DNA of 64,000 nucleotides from the NCBI GenBank assembly GCA_963767285.1, contig CAVYDJ010000001.1, forward strand, positions 310,001-374,000, written 5' to 3'. The stretch comes from WHSW01 sp963767285. GTDB lineage: Bacteria > Actinomycetota > Thermoleophilia > Solirubrobacterales > 70-9. Made by a program: the position numbers and the translations under genes. Every line of letters starts with the position of its first letter. Position 1 is the stretch's first letter. Below the pieces are notes generated by a model. It was not told where the DNA came from. It saw nothing but the letters and a program-made list of their open reading frames with translations, and searched no databases. Shown piece after piece: positions 32,437-40,931 of this stretch.

Positions 32437-32676
32437 CTATCGCGGCGCGTGCCCCCATGCGTAGCCGCTCACCTGGCGCGCGGCGATCCCCTCCTCGAGC
32501 GCGGCGCGCAGCCAGGGACTCTGGGTCGGCCCCGTCTGCTCCGGCGCCGGCGCCGTCTCGACCAGGAACTGCTCGAGCGCGGCGACGATTGCCGCCGCCT
32601 CGCTGTGCGAGGCGGCGGGCGAGACCAGTTCGATCCGTGGACGCGGGGGGCGCCGCTTTCCGTTGCCGCCGCTCAT
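32437..32676 (-). CDS. Acyl-CoA carboxylase epsilon-like subunit
   Basis: 79 residues. After a basic N-terminus, a helix EAAAIVAALEQFL leads to a linker and then SPWLRAALEEGIAARQ with a final aromatic (YAWGH), the pattern of actinobacterial acyl-CoA carboxylase epsilon subunits (AccE/PccE), which stabilise the alpha-beta complex. Family assignment rests on this short pattern. The beta subunit it would serve is about 10 kb away at 42172-43740, rather than adjacent. It is divergent from the ornithine cyclodeaminase-like gene with 26 nt between starts. Confidence 0.6.
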   Translation of the reverse strand: MSGGNGKRRPPRPRIELVSPAASHSEAAAIVAALEQFLVETAPAPEQTGPTQSPWLRAALEEGIAARQVSGYAWGHAPR

Positions 32677-32689
32677 CGCCGCTGAAATC

Positions 32690-32695
32690 TAACCT
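32690..32695 (+). promoter_or_regulatory. -10 hexamer TAACCT before ornithine cyclodeaminase-like gene
   Basis: Ends 7 nt before the ATG at 32703; supports this start in a frame that is open much further upstream. Confidence 0.45.
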
Positions 32696-32702
32696 GCTCG
32701 GT

Positions 32703-33650
32703 ATGGCGGACGTCCCGGTCTTCGACGGTGAGGCGGTGCTGGCGGCGGTCTCGCCCGCCGAGGCGATCGAGCGCACCCGCACGGCCTTCGAGCGCCACGC
32801 CGCCGGCGATTGGGTGATGCCGGCAAAGGTCTACGTCGACGCGCCGCCGGCCGGCGACTTCCGGGCCATGCCCGCGCGGGGCGACGGCTACGCGACGCTG
32901 AAGTGGGTGACCTCGTTCCCGCACAACCCTCAACGCGGGCTGCCGGTCGTCACCGGTGCGCTGCTCGTCTCCAGCGCCGAGACCGGCGAGCTGGTCGCGG
33001 TCATGGACTGCGCCGCGATCACGTCGCTGCGGACCGGCGCCGCAGCCGCGGTGTCGGCCCAGGTGTTGGCGCGCGATGACGCCCAGACGGTCGGACTGAT
33101 CGGCTGCGGCGTGAACGGGGCATGGGCGGCGCGCTGCCTGGCCGCCGCCGGCTACGGGCCGGGCATCTGCCACGACCCGCGTCCGCAGCCCGCCGAGGCA
33201 CTGGCCGCCGAGCTCGGCTGGGAGGTCGGCGACCGGGAGGCGGCGGTGGCGAGCGACATCGTCGTCACAGTGACTCCGGCGTCGGCGACGGTGATCGACG
33301 GCGGCGACCTGCGTCCCGGGCAGCACCTGGCGGCGTTGGGCGCCGACGCGCACGGCAAGGCCGAGCTCGAGCTCGGCGCCCTCGAGCGCTGCGCCCTGTT
33401 TTGCGACGAGTGGGAGCAGGCCTCCAAGGGCGGGGAGGTGTCGGGAGCGGTTTCGGCGGGGGTGGTGGACCGCGAGCGCGTGACCGAGATCGGCGACGTA
33501 CTGCTCCGCCGTGCGGCAGGACGGGGCAGTGAGGAGGAGATCACGCTGTTCGACTCGACCGGGCTCGCGATTCAGGACCTGGGCATCGCGCTGGCGGTCC
33601 TCGATGCGTGGCGCGGGGGCCGGATCTCGGCCCCGACGATCTCGCTCTGA
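32703..33650 (+). CDS. Ornithine cyclodeaminase / mu-crystallin family protein
   Basis: 315 residues. The N-terminal dimer domain ends in KWVTSFPHNPQRGLP and MDCAAITSLRTGAAAAVSAQ, which contacts substrate; the Rossmann motif is VGLIGCGVNGAWAARCLAAA. The family includes ornithine cyclodeaminase (ornithine to proline), alanine dehydrogenase and ketimine reductases, which the sequence does not separate. The catalytic Asp region (LAALGADAHGKAELEL) is present. Convergent with the M28 peptidase, with 2 nt between stops. Confidence 0.88.
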   Translation: MADVPVFDGEAVLAAVSPAEAIERTRTAFERHAAGDWVMPAKVYVDAPPAGDFRAMPARGDGYATLKWVTSFPHNPQRGLPVVTGALLVSSAETGELVAVMDCAAITSLRTGAAAAVSAQVLARDDAQTVGLIGCGVNGAWAARCLAAAGYGPGICHDPRPQPAEALAAELGWEVGDREAAVASDIVVTVTPASATVIDGGDLRPGQHLAALGADAHGKAELELGALERCALFCDEWEQASKGGEVSGAVSAGVVDRERVTEIGDVLLRRAAGRGSEEEITLFDSTGLAIQDLGIALAVLDAWRGGRISAPTISL

Positions 33651-33652
33651 GC

Positions 33653-34876
33653 TCAGCCTGGTGCGGCGAACTCGCGAAGCACCGACTCCGCGAGATCCGT
33701 GGCTGCGCCGATCGTCGCGTAGCTGAGGTTCTCGGGCACGTCGGCGGGGGAGTGGTAGTTGGAGATCGCCTTGTGGCGGTTGAGCGAGATCAGGCAGGCG
33801 GTCGGGATCCCCATCCGGCTCGGGACTACCGAGTCCGTGCTGGTCGTGGCGCGCATCCCGCGCCGCATCCTGATCCCCTCGCGGGTCGCCACCTCGGCGC
33901 AGAGGTCGCGGAAGCCGCGGTCGAAGAAGTCCTCCATCACGAACGCGCCCTCGCCCTCGAGCAGCGCCAGCTCCGGTGAGCCGACCGACTCGATGTTGAG
34001 CACCCAGGTGCGGTCGCGGTCGAGCGGCGCCAGGTGGCGGCGCGCGAAGGCATGGATCCCGCCCTGCAGCACCTCCTCGGCCCCGCACGACGCGAGCACC
34101 ACCCGCAGGCCGTCGACCGGACGCTCGACCAGCGCCTCGGCGAGCGCGACCAGGCCGGCGACCCCGCTCAGGTTGTCGTTGGCGCCGGGAACCACCGGGC
34201 TGCGGGCGATGTCCTTGAGCGCCAGCGTGCTCACCGCCGAAAGCGCCGCGCCCGCGGCGGCCACCCCGCGCCGGCGGCCGAGGGCCCCGAGCGCGGCCAG
34301 CGCCGGCCCGGCGGCGACGCCCCACCAGACCGGGATCGCGGTGTCGGCCCGCTCGATCACACCGGGGAACCAGTCGGCGAGCTTGCGCTGGAAGGTCTGG
34401 TCGAACGCGCGGCCGCCGTGGGCGGCGTCGTGGTGGGCGATCACGACGAAGGTCCGCTCGGCCGCCGGGTCGCCGAGCTCGGCGACCACGTTCCAGGTCG
34501 GCTTGCGGTCGCCGACCGCGCGGCGCAGCGGTCGGATGCCGTTCGAGGCGTCGTCGGCGAGCAGCGCCGCCGCCGCGGCACCGCCGGCGATCGCCGCGGC
34601 CCGGCCCCGCCCGGTCAGGCCGAGCAGGCCGGCCGCCACCCCGGCCCCGGTCAGGCCGGCGTGCATATCCGGCCAGCCGTCGAGGAACTCCTCCTCGTCG
34701 ACCCGGGCCGGGGCGCCTGCCCGCTCGAACCGGGCCGCAAGCCACTCGGCGGCCTCACGCTCGCCCTCGGAGCCCGCCTCGCGGTCCATCGCCGCGAGCA
34801 TCTCGGTGACCTCGCGCAGCGTCTCGGTGGAGGCGCGCGATTCGCGGGTCTCGGTCAGTGCGGCGTTGGTCGGCAT
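33653..34876 (-). CDS. M28-family zinc aminopeptidase with transmembrane insert
   Basis: 407 residues. Zinc-ligand segments of M28 peptidases are present in order: VVIAHHDAAHGG, GANDNLSGVAG, SCGAEEVLQGG, NIESVGSPELA and the final His in ISNYHSPADVPENL. Two hydrophobic hairpin regions (about residues 75-105 and 185-220) interrupt the fold, suggesting membrane association; there is no classical N-terminal signal peptide. It would remove N-terminal residues or act on a related amide; substrate unknown. TAGGCT lies 9 nt before the ATG. Confidence 0.87.
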   Translation of the reverse strand: MPTNAALTETRESRASTETLREVTEMLAAMDREAGSEGEREAAEWLAARFERAGAPARVDEEEFLDGWPDMHAGLTGAGVAAGLLGLTGRGRAAAIAGGAAAAALLADDASNGIRPLRRAVGDRKPTWNVVAELGDPAAERTFVVIAHHDAAHGGRAFDQTFQRKLADWFPGVIERADTAIPVWWGVAAGPALAALGALGRRRGVAAAGAALSAVSTLALKDIARSPVVPGANDNLSGVAGLVALAEALVERPVDGLRVVLASCGAEEVLQGGIHAFARRHLAPLDRDRTWVLNIESVGSPELALLEGEGAFVMEDFFDRGFRDLCAEVATREGIRMRRGMRATTSTDSVVPSRMGIPTACLISLNRHKAISNYHSPADVPENLSYATIGAATDLAESVLREFAAPG

Positions 34877-34885
34877 CGGCGGCGC

Positions 34886-34891
34886 AGCCTA
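34886..34891 (-). promoter_or_regulatory. -10 hexamer TAGGCT before M28 peptidase
   Basis: Minus strand, 9 nt from the ATG at 34876. Confidence 0.4.
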
Positions 34892-34959
34892 CCGGCGCAT
34901 ACGCCACGGTCGCGCGGGTACGTTCAAGCCACAGCTTCGGGCGACCGAAAAGAGGGGAG

Positions 34960-35487
34960 ATGGCCAAGGGGGCCACAGACCAGTTCCAGGCTCGGCACAT
35001 CTACCGATCCTTCCGGGCTGAGCGAAACCAGGCGCTCCACCACGTCCTGGGCCGGCTGCCCGACGACTTCATCGTCGCTTTGATCGAGGGGCTCGAGGGC
35101 GCCGACGTGATCACCCCGGGCCGTCTGTTCGCCGGCTACCGTGGCGGGTGCGCGGTCGGCGTGACCCTGCGGGCCATCGACCCCGGCTACCGCGGCCGGC
35201 GGTTGGTCTGGGGCCGGCGCCTGCGACGGTCGATCACCGGCCTGCGCCGCTCGCTGGCCCGCGAGGTTCGCCACCTCTACGCGCTCGAGCAGGTCTTCGA
35301 TCGCTCCGTCTACATGCTGCAGTCGGAGTTCCCGCACGTCCCGGGCGAGCAGATCGCCGAGGCGACCGCCCACTGGGTCGCAGGCGAGGCCCGCGCCGAG
35401 CTGCTGCTGCGCGAGATGAACGCGGAGTGGCTGGACCGGCTCGCCGACGATCTCCGTTCGCCGGCGCGCCCCCTGATCGCGGCTTAG
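34960..35487 (+). CDS. Hypothetical helical protein
   Basis: 175 residues from the ATG at 34960, chosen for the AGAGGGGAG just before it. The N-terminal part (DQFQARHIYRSFRAERNQAL) and centre (RRLRRSITGLRRSLAREVRH) are strongly basic, and the C-terminal half is acidic-helical (FPHVPGEQIAEATAHWVAGEARAELL). No signal peptide or membrane helix. I recognise no family. Basic helices could bind nucleic acid or membrane, but this is a guess. A long hairpin follows the stop. Confidence 0.7.
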   Translation: MAKGATDQFQARHIYRSFRAERNQALHHVLGRLPDDFIVALIEGLEGADVITPGRLFAGYRGGCAVGVTLRAIDPGYRGRRLVWGRRLRRSITGLRRSLAREVRHLYALEQVFDRSVYMLQSEFPHVPGEQIAEATAHWVAGEARAELLLREMNAEWLDRLADDLRSPARPLIAA

Positions 35488-35495
35488 CGCCCCAC

Positions 35496-35533
35496 CCGCG
35501 CACGCCCGGACGCGAAGCGCAGGACGTGCGCGG
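35496..35533. repeat. Intergenic hairpin with GCGAAGC tip (copy 2)
   Basis: Arms CCGCGCAC (35496-35503) and GTGCGCGG (35526-35533) enclose GCCCGGACGCGAAGCGCAGGAC; GCGAAGC is at 35512-35518. It lies between convergent stops and is followed by TTGTGTT, so it could terminate the plus-strand gene. The core CGGACGCGAAGCG is shared with 22110-22122 although the arms differ. Confidence 0.6.
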
Positions 35534-35539
35534 TTGTGT

Positions 35540-38500
35540 TCAGTCCTCGCAGCTACCGATCCGGTCGACGGTCTCGTCGCCCGAGCACTTGTCGGCGCCC
35601 GGCCCGCCGGTCACGGTGTCGACGCCGCCTCCGCCCTTGAGGCGGTCCTTGCCGGTGCCGCCGTTGACCCGGTCGCGGCCCGGACCGCCGCCGGCGGTGT
35701 CGTTGCCACCGCCACCGTTGACCCGGTCGTGCTTCGCCCCGCCGGAGAGCTTGCGGTCGTTGCCGCCCTTCCCGCAGATGAAGTCGTTGCCGCCGCCGCC
35801 GAGCAGACGGTCCTTGCCACCGCGGCCGACGATCACGTCGCGCTTGCCTGTACCTCGCAACGTGTCGTTGCCCGGCGTCCCGACGATCGTCGCGGCCTGC
35901 TTCTTGCAGCTCTCGGTCGTGCTCTTGATCACCTCGATCTGGACCGAGTCGGTGGCCGTCTCGCCCGCGGTGTCCTTGACCGTGAGCTCGACCTTGTAGG
36001 AGCCGATCGCGCTGAACGCGTGGCTCGTCTGGCGCCCGGCGTCGCTCTGGCCGTCTCCGAAGTCCCAGTTGTAGCCGAGGTCCTCGGGGGCGTCGAGGTC
36101 GTCGAACGAGGCGCTGCCGTCGAGGGCGACGGGCTCGCCCACCTCGACCTTCGTCGCCTTCGCCTGCACGACCGCGGTCGGGCCGGCATTGTCCGGGTTG
36201 CCGGCGCTGCCGGAGGGGACGCCCGGCCCCTCGCCGACGAATCTCCCCCCGAACGGGAACGGCGCGCAGCCCGGGCCCATGTCGAAGGCCACGTCGCCGT
36301 TCAGGTTGTACGTCAGCGGAATCGTCTCGGGTCCGACGTCGGTGCCGGCGATCCGGCTGACGTTGAAGCTCAGGCAGTTGAACGCAAACGTCCAGTTGCC
36401 GCTCTCGCTCGACGGGTCGAGGTAGTTGTCGACGCGGCCGGGCGGGGCGTCCGAGAAGCTCGAGTCGTTCGGCGTTGCGGTGAAGGCGGCGTCGTCGAGG
36501 GCCGGATCACTCTCGCCGATCTGCGGTTGCGAATCGAGCGGGCTCTGAGCCGGCGGATTGTCGGTGCCGTTGTTGCCGTAGCCGTGATTCTCGTCCGTAT
36601 AGGTGAGCAGGACGCCGGGCTCGAAGGTGGGCCCGTTCCCGCGGTCGTCCTCGCCCCGCCCGGTAGCGTCGAAGCCGGAGCGGTCGCGCATTTCGAGCAG
36701 GTAGGCGTGTTCGGCGGTCGAGGCCTCGTCGGCGGTCACGTGCGCCCAGCCGTCGGTGCAGATCGGCGCCGTCTGCAGGCCGTTGTCGCCGCAGCCGCCG
36801 TTCACCAGCGCCGTGTCGTTGGCGTTCTCGAAGTCCGACTGGTAGATCACCTGGTCGCCGGCCTTGATCACGAGGTCGTCGATGAACCAGCCGGGCCGCG
36901 TCAGCGCCCCGTCGGTGGCGTAGCTGAAGCGGATCGTCGTGGTCTCGCCCGCGAACGCGGACAGGTCGTAGGAGTCGTCGACGAACACGGGATCCCCGTA
37001 GTTGCCCTGGATCCGGTCGATCGGGGCCGTGCCGGCTTCGTGCGAGGCGCCGGAGCCGGTCAGTCCGTTGCCGAACTTCTGCTGGCAGCCGATCGCGTTG
37101 GGGTTCTGGCTCGCGGGCGTCGTGTAGCCGTTCTCCGACGGCAGTGAGGTGTAGCTCCGGCCGTTGTCGGTGGACGCGAGAGTGAACCCGTAGTCGTAGT
37201 CCCACTCGATGTCGAAGTAGCTCTTGAACGTCATCGTCACCGGGGTGCCGGCCGGCACGTTCGCAAGCGCAGGCAGGGAGAGATCGAGGTTGTGGCCGCC
37301 GGTCGGCACGCACCCGTAGTCGTTGCCGGCACCGGAGTGCCAGAGGCGGTCGCCGGACGGGACCAGCGCCGGGTCGATGACCCGCCGGCCCGGCAGCGCC
37401 ACCTCGTAGCCCTGGCCGTTGTTGACGTTCGGGCCCTCGAGCGTGTAGGGCGTTCCGTCGGGCTGCTCCCAGTCGATGCGGTGCGTGTTGAGCTTCGTGT
37501 CCTGCCAGTTGGTGGCGTCGACGTGCGCCCCGGCCTCCAGGACACGTGGGATCACCCAGCCGAGCTCCTTCTTGCCGATCACGTCCATGTTCTGGGAGTG
37601 ATCCTCGGCCATCAGGGTCCAAGTTCCGTATGACGAGAATTCGCCGTTGTTGTAGTAGTCGGGCAGGCCGAGCGAGTGCCCGTACTCGTGGGAGATCACG
37701 CTCGCCTTCGTGATCGCGCTCTCGGGGTTGACGTTGTACGGCCCGACCCTCACGAAAGCCTTCAGCGTGTCGCCCGTGTTCTGCGTTGTCGTCGCCGTGA
37801 ACGAGTCGTCGGTGAACCAGAGCGGCCGGCCCTGGAGATCCGTGAGCCGATCGTCGGAGATGTAGCCGGTGAGCCCCGTCGCCTGGTCGGTGTAGCTCCC
37901 TCGCAGGTCGCCCGAGTGCGGCCAGATGTTGTCGTAGGGAAGCTCCGGATCGTCCGGGTCGGGTCCGGCCAGGCCCTGGGACTCGCCGTTGCCGCCCTTG
38001 CCGGGGAAGACCATCATGAAGAAGTCGACGACCCCGTCCTTGTCGGTGTCGAACTCGTTGTAGTCGATCTCCGGATCGGCGATCTGGGCCGCGTCGAAGA
38101 CCGCCTTGCCTGTCGGGCCACAGCCGGAGTCGATCGCCTGCAGCGCCCCGATGCCGGCCGCGGCGCCGATGTACGCCGAGCCGTTGGAGTCGGCGCCGTA
38201 GTAGCCGGTCGTTCCGGGCAGCTGGTACCAGCCGTCCTCGATCCGGTTCATGGTCAGGGCCTTATAGGCCTCGCCCGGGAGGTCGTTGGTGGTCACTCCG
38301 GTGCACGTGTTCGCCTGCGCCGGGTCGAAGTTCGTGAAGTCGAAGTTGGGGCCGTAGAGCCAGTCCCTGGTCGCGACCCCCGCGCTGGGAACCGTCCCGT
38401 GCGGGAACAGCTGTCCGTAGGACATCTCCTGGTAGAGGTTGAAGGTCGAGCCGTCCTCCGCCGGGTCGTTGATCTTCGCGTCGAGCGCGGTCGCCGAGCT

Positions 38501-39088
38501 CGCCGGCTTGTGCGGGCGGTCGAAGAAGTCCACCGGGACGACCGGGAACGGGCGGTCGCCGTAGCGCGCGGTCTCGTACCCGCCCGACGGCGGGATCACC
38601 TTCGGGCCGTGGCTGCGGGCGGTGAGCGGTGTGGCGGCGCCCGTGTACGTGAGCGAGGCGTCGGTGGAGAGGTCCTTCCAGACGATCTGCGGATCCTCGG
38701 CGAAGCCATCCGCCTTCGCCTCGACGACCTGCTCGGCCTCGCCCGGGGTGGTGCCGGTGATCCCGGCGACCGTGCCGGCGTTCCAGGTCAGCGTGTTGCC
38801 GGCGACCGTGACCGCGGCGCCGGCGCCGTCGGGGTCGGTGAGCGTGGTCGAGTCGGGGGCGGTCAGCGTGACGACCGCGTTCAGGATCGGGGCCGCGCCG
38901 TAGTTCTTCACTCGGAGCGTGAATGGGTAGGTGTCGCCGGGCTTCACCCAGCCGACGGACGAGACGAAGGAGTTCTCCAGCACGGGACCCGTCGGCGGCG
39001 CGGCGGCGCTCGCCGAGCCGGGACCGGCGACGATCGCGATCGAGGTTGAGACAGCGACGACCAGCCCGCGCACGTTCTTGGAACCCAT
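35540..39088 (-). CDS. Secreted M6-family metalloprotease with PKD and RTX repeats
   Basis: About 1182 residues from ATG 39088 (GGGTGG just upstream, natural signal peptide MGSKNVRGLVVAVSTSIAIV); an ATG at 39112 is in frame but sits in a hairpin. The M6 (immune inhibitor A-like) catalytic motif is SHEYGHSLGLPDYY (HExxH...D) near residue 470. Following regions contain jelly-roll-like FIDDLVIKAG segments typical of M6 enzymes, a PKD domain (YNWDFGDGQSDAG) near 1030, and a C-terminal block of RTX-type GGxGxD repeats (last 115 residues) that bind calcium. It is an extracellular protease. Confidence 0.92.
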   Translation of the reverse strand: MGSKNVRGLVVAVSTSIAIVAGPGSASAAAPPTGPVLENSFVSSVGWVKPGDTYPFTLRVKNYGAAPILNAVVTLTAPDSTTLTDPDGAGAAVTVAGNTLTWNAGTVAGITGTTPGEAEQVVEAKADGFAEDPQIVWKDLSTDASLTYTGAATPLTARSHGPKVIPPSGGYETARYGDRPFPVVPVDFFDRPHKPASSATALDAKINDPAEDGSTFNLYQEMSYGQLFPHGTVPSAGVATRDWLYGPNFDFTNFDPAQANTCTGVTTNDLPGEAYKALTMNRIEDGWYQLPGTTGYYGADSNGSAYIGAAAGIGALQAIDSGCGPTGKAVFDAAQIADPEIDYNEFDTDKDGVVDFFMMVFPGKGGNGESQGLAGPDPDDPELPYDNIWPHSGDLRGSYTDQATGLTGYISDDRLTDLQGRPLWFTDDSFTATTTQNTGDTLKAFVRVGPYNVNPESAITKASVISHEYGHSLGLPDYYNNGEFSSYGTWTLMAEDHSQNMDVIGKKELGWVIPRVLEAGAHVDATNWQDTKLNTHRIDWEQPDGTPYTLEGPNVNNGQGYEVALPGRRVIDPALVPSGDRLWHSGAGNDYGCVPTGGHNLDLSLPALANVPAGTPVTMTFKSYFDIEWDYDYGFTLASTDNGRSYTSLPSENGYTTPASQNPNAIGCQQKFGNGLTGSGASHEAGTAPIDRIQGNYGDPVFVDDSYDLSAFAGETTTIRFSYATDGALTRPGWFIDDLVIKAGDQVIYQSDFENANDTALVNGGCGDNGLQTAPICTDGWAHVTADEASTAEHAYLLEMRDRSGFDATGRGEDDRGNGPTFEPGVLLTYTDENHGYGNNGTDNPPAQSPLDSQPQIGESDPALDDAAFTATPNDSSFSDAPPGRVDNYLDPSSESGNWTFAFNCLSFNVSRIAGTDVGPETIPLTYNLNGDVAFDMGPGCAPFPFGGRFVGEGPGVPSGSAGNPDNAGPTAVVQAKATKVEVGEPVALDGSASFDDLDAPEDLGYNWDFGDGQSDAGRQTSHAFSAIGSYKVELTVKDTAGETATDSVQIEVIKSTTESCKKQAATIVGTPGNDTLRGTGKRDVIVGRGGKDRLLGGGGNDFICGKGGNDRKLSGGAKHDRVNGGGGNDTAGGGPGRDRVNGGTGKDRLKGGGGVDTVTGGPGADKCSGDETVDRIGSCED

Positions 39089-39108
39089 AACCACCCGCTG
39101 AAGAGTTT

Positions 39109-39127
39109 GCATCCGTCACGCGGATGC
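39109..39127 (-). other. Hairpin in the 5' leader of the M6 protease gene
   Basis: GCATCCG-CGTGA-CGGATGC (minus strand) is a perfect 7-bp stem ending 20 nt before the preferred start at 39088. Transcription or translation control is possible; no T-run follows. Confidence 0.35.
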
Positions 39128-39150
39128 CCCCCGGATCACCCGCTCCTGCA

Positions 39151-39173
39151 GGGTAAGCCCAACCGGGCTCCCC
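39151..39173 (-). terminator. Hairpin after FKBP gene
   Basis: Minus-strand AGCCC-GGTT-GGGCT flanked by GGG/CCC lies 32 nt past the FKBP stop. There is no clear T-run, so terminator function is tentative. Confidence 0.25.
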
Positions 39174-39204
39174 TTGCGCCGGTTCCCACCTGGCCCGCGC
39201 CCGC

Positions 39205-39711
39205 CTACTGCTGGGGTGCGGCCTGGACGTCCTGGAGGTCGACGACAAAGATCAGCGTCTCGTTCGGGCCGATGTCCGGCGGCGAGCCGCCCTCCCCGTA
39301 GGCCAGGTCGGGCGGGATCGTCAGCTCGCGCCGGCCGCCGACCTTCATGCCCTCGATCCCCTGATCCCAGCCCGGGATCACCTGGCCGCCGCCGAGCGGG
39401 AAGCTGAACGGCTCCGGCCGCTCCCAGGACGAGTCGAACTCCTTGCCGGTCGAGTATGCGACTCCGACGTACTCGACCGTCACCGTGTCGCCGGCCTTCG
39501 CCTCGGCGCCGTCGCCCTCGACCAGGTCCTCGGTCTCGAGCGCGGTCGGCGGGTCGCCCTCCGGCACCTCGATCTCCGGCTTCGTCGAGGTGTCGGTGCT
39601 GGCGCTGCTCGACGACGAGTCGTCGTCGCCGCCGGTCGCCACGACGATGATCACCGCGATGATGGCGCCGACGAGCAGGGTGCCTACGAAGATGATCTGG
39701 TCTCGCTTCAT
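39205..39711 (-). CDS. FKBP-type peptidyl-prolyl cis-trans isomerase, membrane-anchored
   Basis: 168 residues. An N-terminal anchor helix (IIFVGTLLVGAIIAVIIVVA) and a Ser/Asp/Thr-rich linker precede a complete FKBP domain (about residues 60-163): DTVTVEYVGVAYSTGKEFDS, PLGGGQVIPGWDQGIEGMKV and RRELTIPPDLAYGEGG contain the conserved aromatic and Asp pocket residues. It speeds proline isomerisation in proteins outside the membrane. Immediately upstream of the secreted protease on the same strand, where it could assist folding of exported proteins; this link is inferred. Confidence 0.93.
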   Translation of the reverse strand: MKRDQIIFVGTLLVGAIIAVIIVVATGGDDDSSSSSASTDTSTKPEIEVPEGDPPTALETEDLVEGDGAEAKAGDTVTVEYVGVAYSTGKEFDSSWERPEPFSFPLGGGQVIPGWDQGIEGMKVGGRRELTIPPDLAYGEGGSPPDIGPNETLIFVVDLQDVQAAPQQ

Positions 39712-39748
39712 GGGGTGAGGCGCGGCAGCATACCGGCGCCTCGCCCGA

Positions 39749-40846
39749 TCACGCTTCGTTGAGCAGAACCGAGACCCGGTCGGAGTTCGCGCCGGCGACC
39801 GCGATGTCCGGTCCGTTGGCGTTGTCGAGGTTGGCCACGCGGCTGCCGATCGGGAAGTCGTCGACCGCGTAGTCGTCCGCGGCGGCGAAGGTGCCGTCCC
39901 CGTTGCCGAGCAGGACCGAGACGGTGTCGTCGTCGGCGTTCGAGACCGCCAGGTCGGGCTTGCCGTCCTGGTTGAAGTCGCCGCGGCTGACGAAGAACGG
40001 GTTGGCGCCGACGTCGTAGGTCTTACGGGCGCCGAATCGGCCGTCGCCGCGGTTCAGCCGCACGGAAACGTCGTTGTCGCCGGAGTCGTTGACCGCGAAG
40101 TCCGGGGCGCCGTCGCCGTTGAAGTCGGCGACCGCGATGCTGAAAGGCATCGAGCCGGTCGCGTAGTTGCGCCGCGCGCCGAAGGTGCCGTCGCCGTTGC
40201 CGAGCAGGACCGAGACCGTCTCGTCCATGTCGTTGACGACCGCGAGGTCGATGGCCCGGTCGCCGTTGACGTCGGCCGCCGCGATGCCGCGCGGCGTCTG
40301 GCCCGTCTTGACCGGGGTGCCGCGCCGGAACCTGCCGTTGCCCCTGCCGAGCAGGATCGAGGCGTTGTCGTCGCCGAAGTTCGCCGTCGCGAGGTCCGCG
40401 ATCCGGTCGCCGTTCAAGTCGGCGACCGCGATCGCCCGCGGGCTCATCCCGGTCTCCACGGTCCGCTGCGCCTTGAAGGTGCCGTCCCCGTTGCCGAGCA
40501 GGACCGAGAGGTTGTTGTCCATCCGGTTGGCGACGATGAGGTCGACGTTGCGGTCGCGGTTGATCCGTCCGGCCTGGATGTCCTGCGGCTCGTCGCCGAC
40601 CGCGAAGTCGACCGCGGCGGCGAAGTTGCCGGCACCGTCGCCGAGCAGGACGGAGACGTCGTCGGCACCGCGGTTGGCGACCGCGAGGTCGCGGTTGCCG
40701 TCGCGGTTGAAGTCCGCCGAGGCGACCGACTCGGGGTCGTTGCCGACGTCTGTGTTGGCGGCCGGCTCGAACAGCCCGGCGGCCAGTGCGACCGAGGCGG
40801 CCACGAGGAGGGCGACGAGGGCGAGCGGGAGCGCGATCAATCTCAT
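39749..40846 (-). CDS. Secreted VCBS/FG-GAP repeat protein
   Basis: About 365 residues from ATG 40846, which gives a clean signal peptide (MRLIALPLALVALLVAASVA); an ATG at 40858 adds four residues. The mature part is about seven FG-GAP-type blades, each with a D-x-N/D-x-D-x-x-D/N-L/A calcium-binding loop and VSVLLGNGDGTF segment (for example SADFNRDGNRDLAVANRGAD). Such proteins fold as beta-propellers and serve adhesion or carbohydrate binding. No enzymatic motif. A perfect 14-bp palindrome sits 48 nt upstream. Confidence 0.9.
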   Translation of the reverse strand: MRLIALPLALVALLVAASVALAAGLFEPAANTDVGNDPESVASADFNRDGNRDLAVANRGADDVSVLLGDGAGNFAAAVDFAVGDEPQDIQAGRINRDRNVDLIVANRMDNNLSVLLGNGDGTFKAQRTVETGMSPRAIAVADLNGDRIADLATANFGDDNASILLGRGNGRFRRGTPVKTGQTPRGIAAADVNGDRAIDLAVVNDMDETVSVLLGNGDGTFGARRNYATGSMPFSIAVADFNGDGAPDFAVNDSGDNDVSVRLNRGDGRFGARKTYDVGANPFFVSRGDFNQDGKPDLAVSNADDDTVSVLLGNGDGTFAAADDYAVDDFPIGSRVANLDNANGPDIAVAGANSDRVSVLLNEA

Positions 40847-40894
40847 GGCGCCAATCATCGCCGCGGCGGCGCCGGGTCGCCAGCCCCCTCAGGT

Positions 40895-40908
40895 GTGAAC
40901 CGGTTCAC
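40895..40908. promoter_or_regulatory. 14-bp palindrome GTGAACCGGTTCAC, LacI-like operator
   Basis: Perfect palindrome with the central CG and AACCGGTT core usual for LacI-family operators, in the 73-nt gap between the stop of the upstream gene and the VCBS gene. No LacI-type regulator gene is in the window. Confidence 0.5.
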
Positions 40909-40931
40909 CCCCTGTGCGGGAGGGAGGGCGC

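Noticed and set aside
30476..32464. A 662-codon plus-strand frame opposite sulfite reductase
   Set aside because: Same GC artefact; siroheme and Fe-S motifs are on the other strand.
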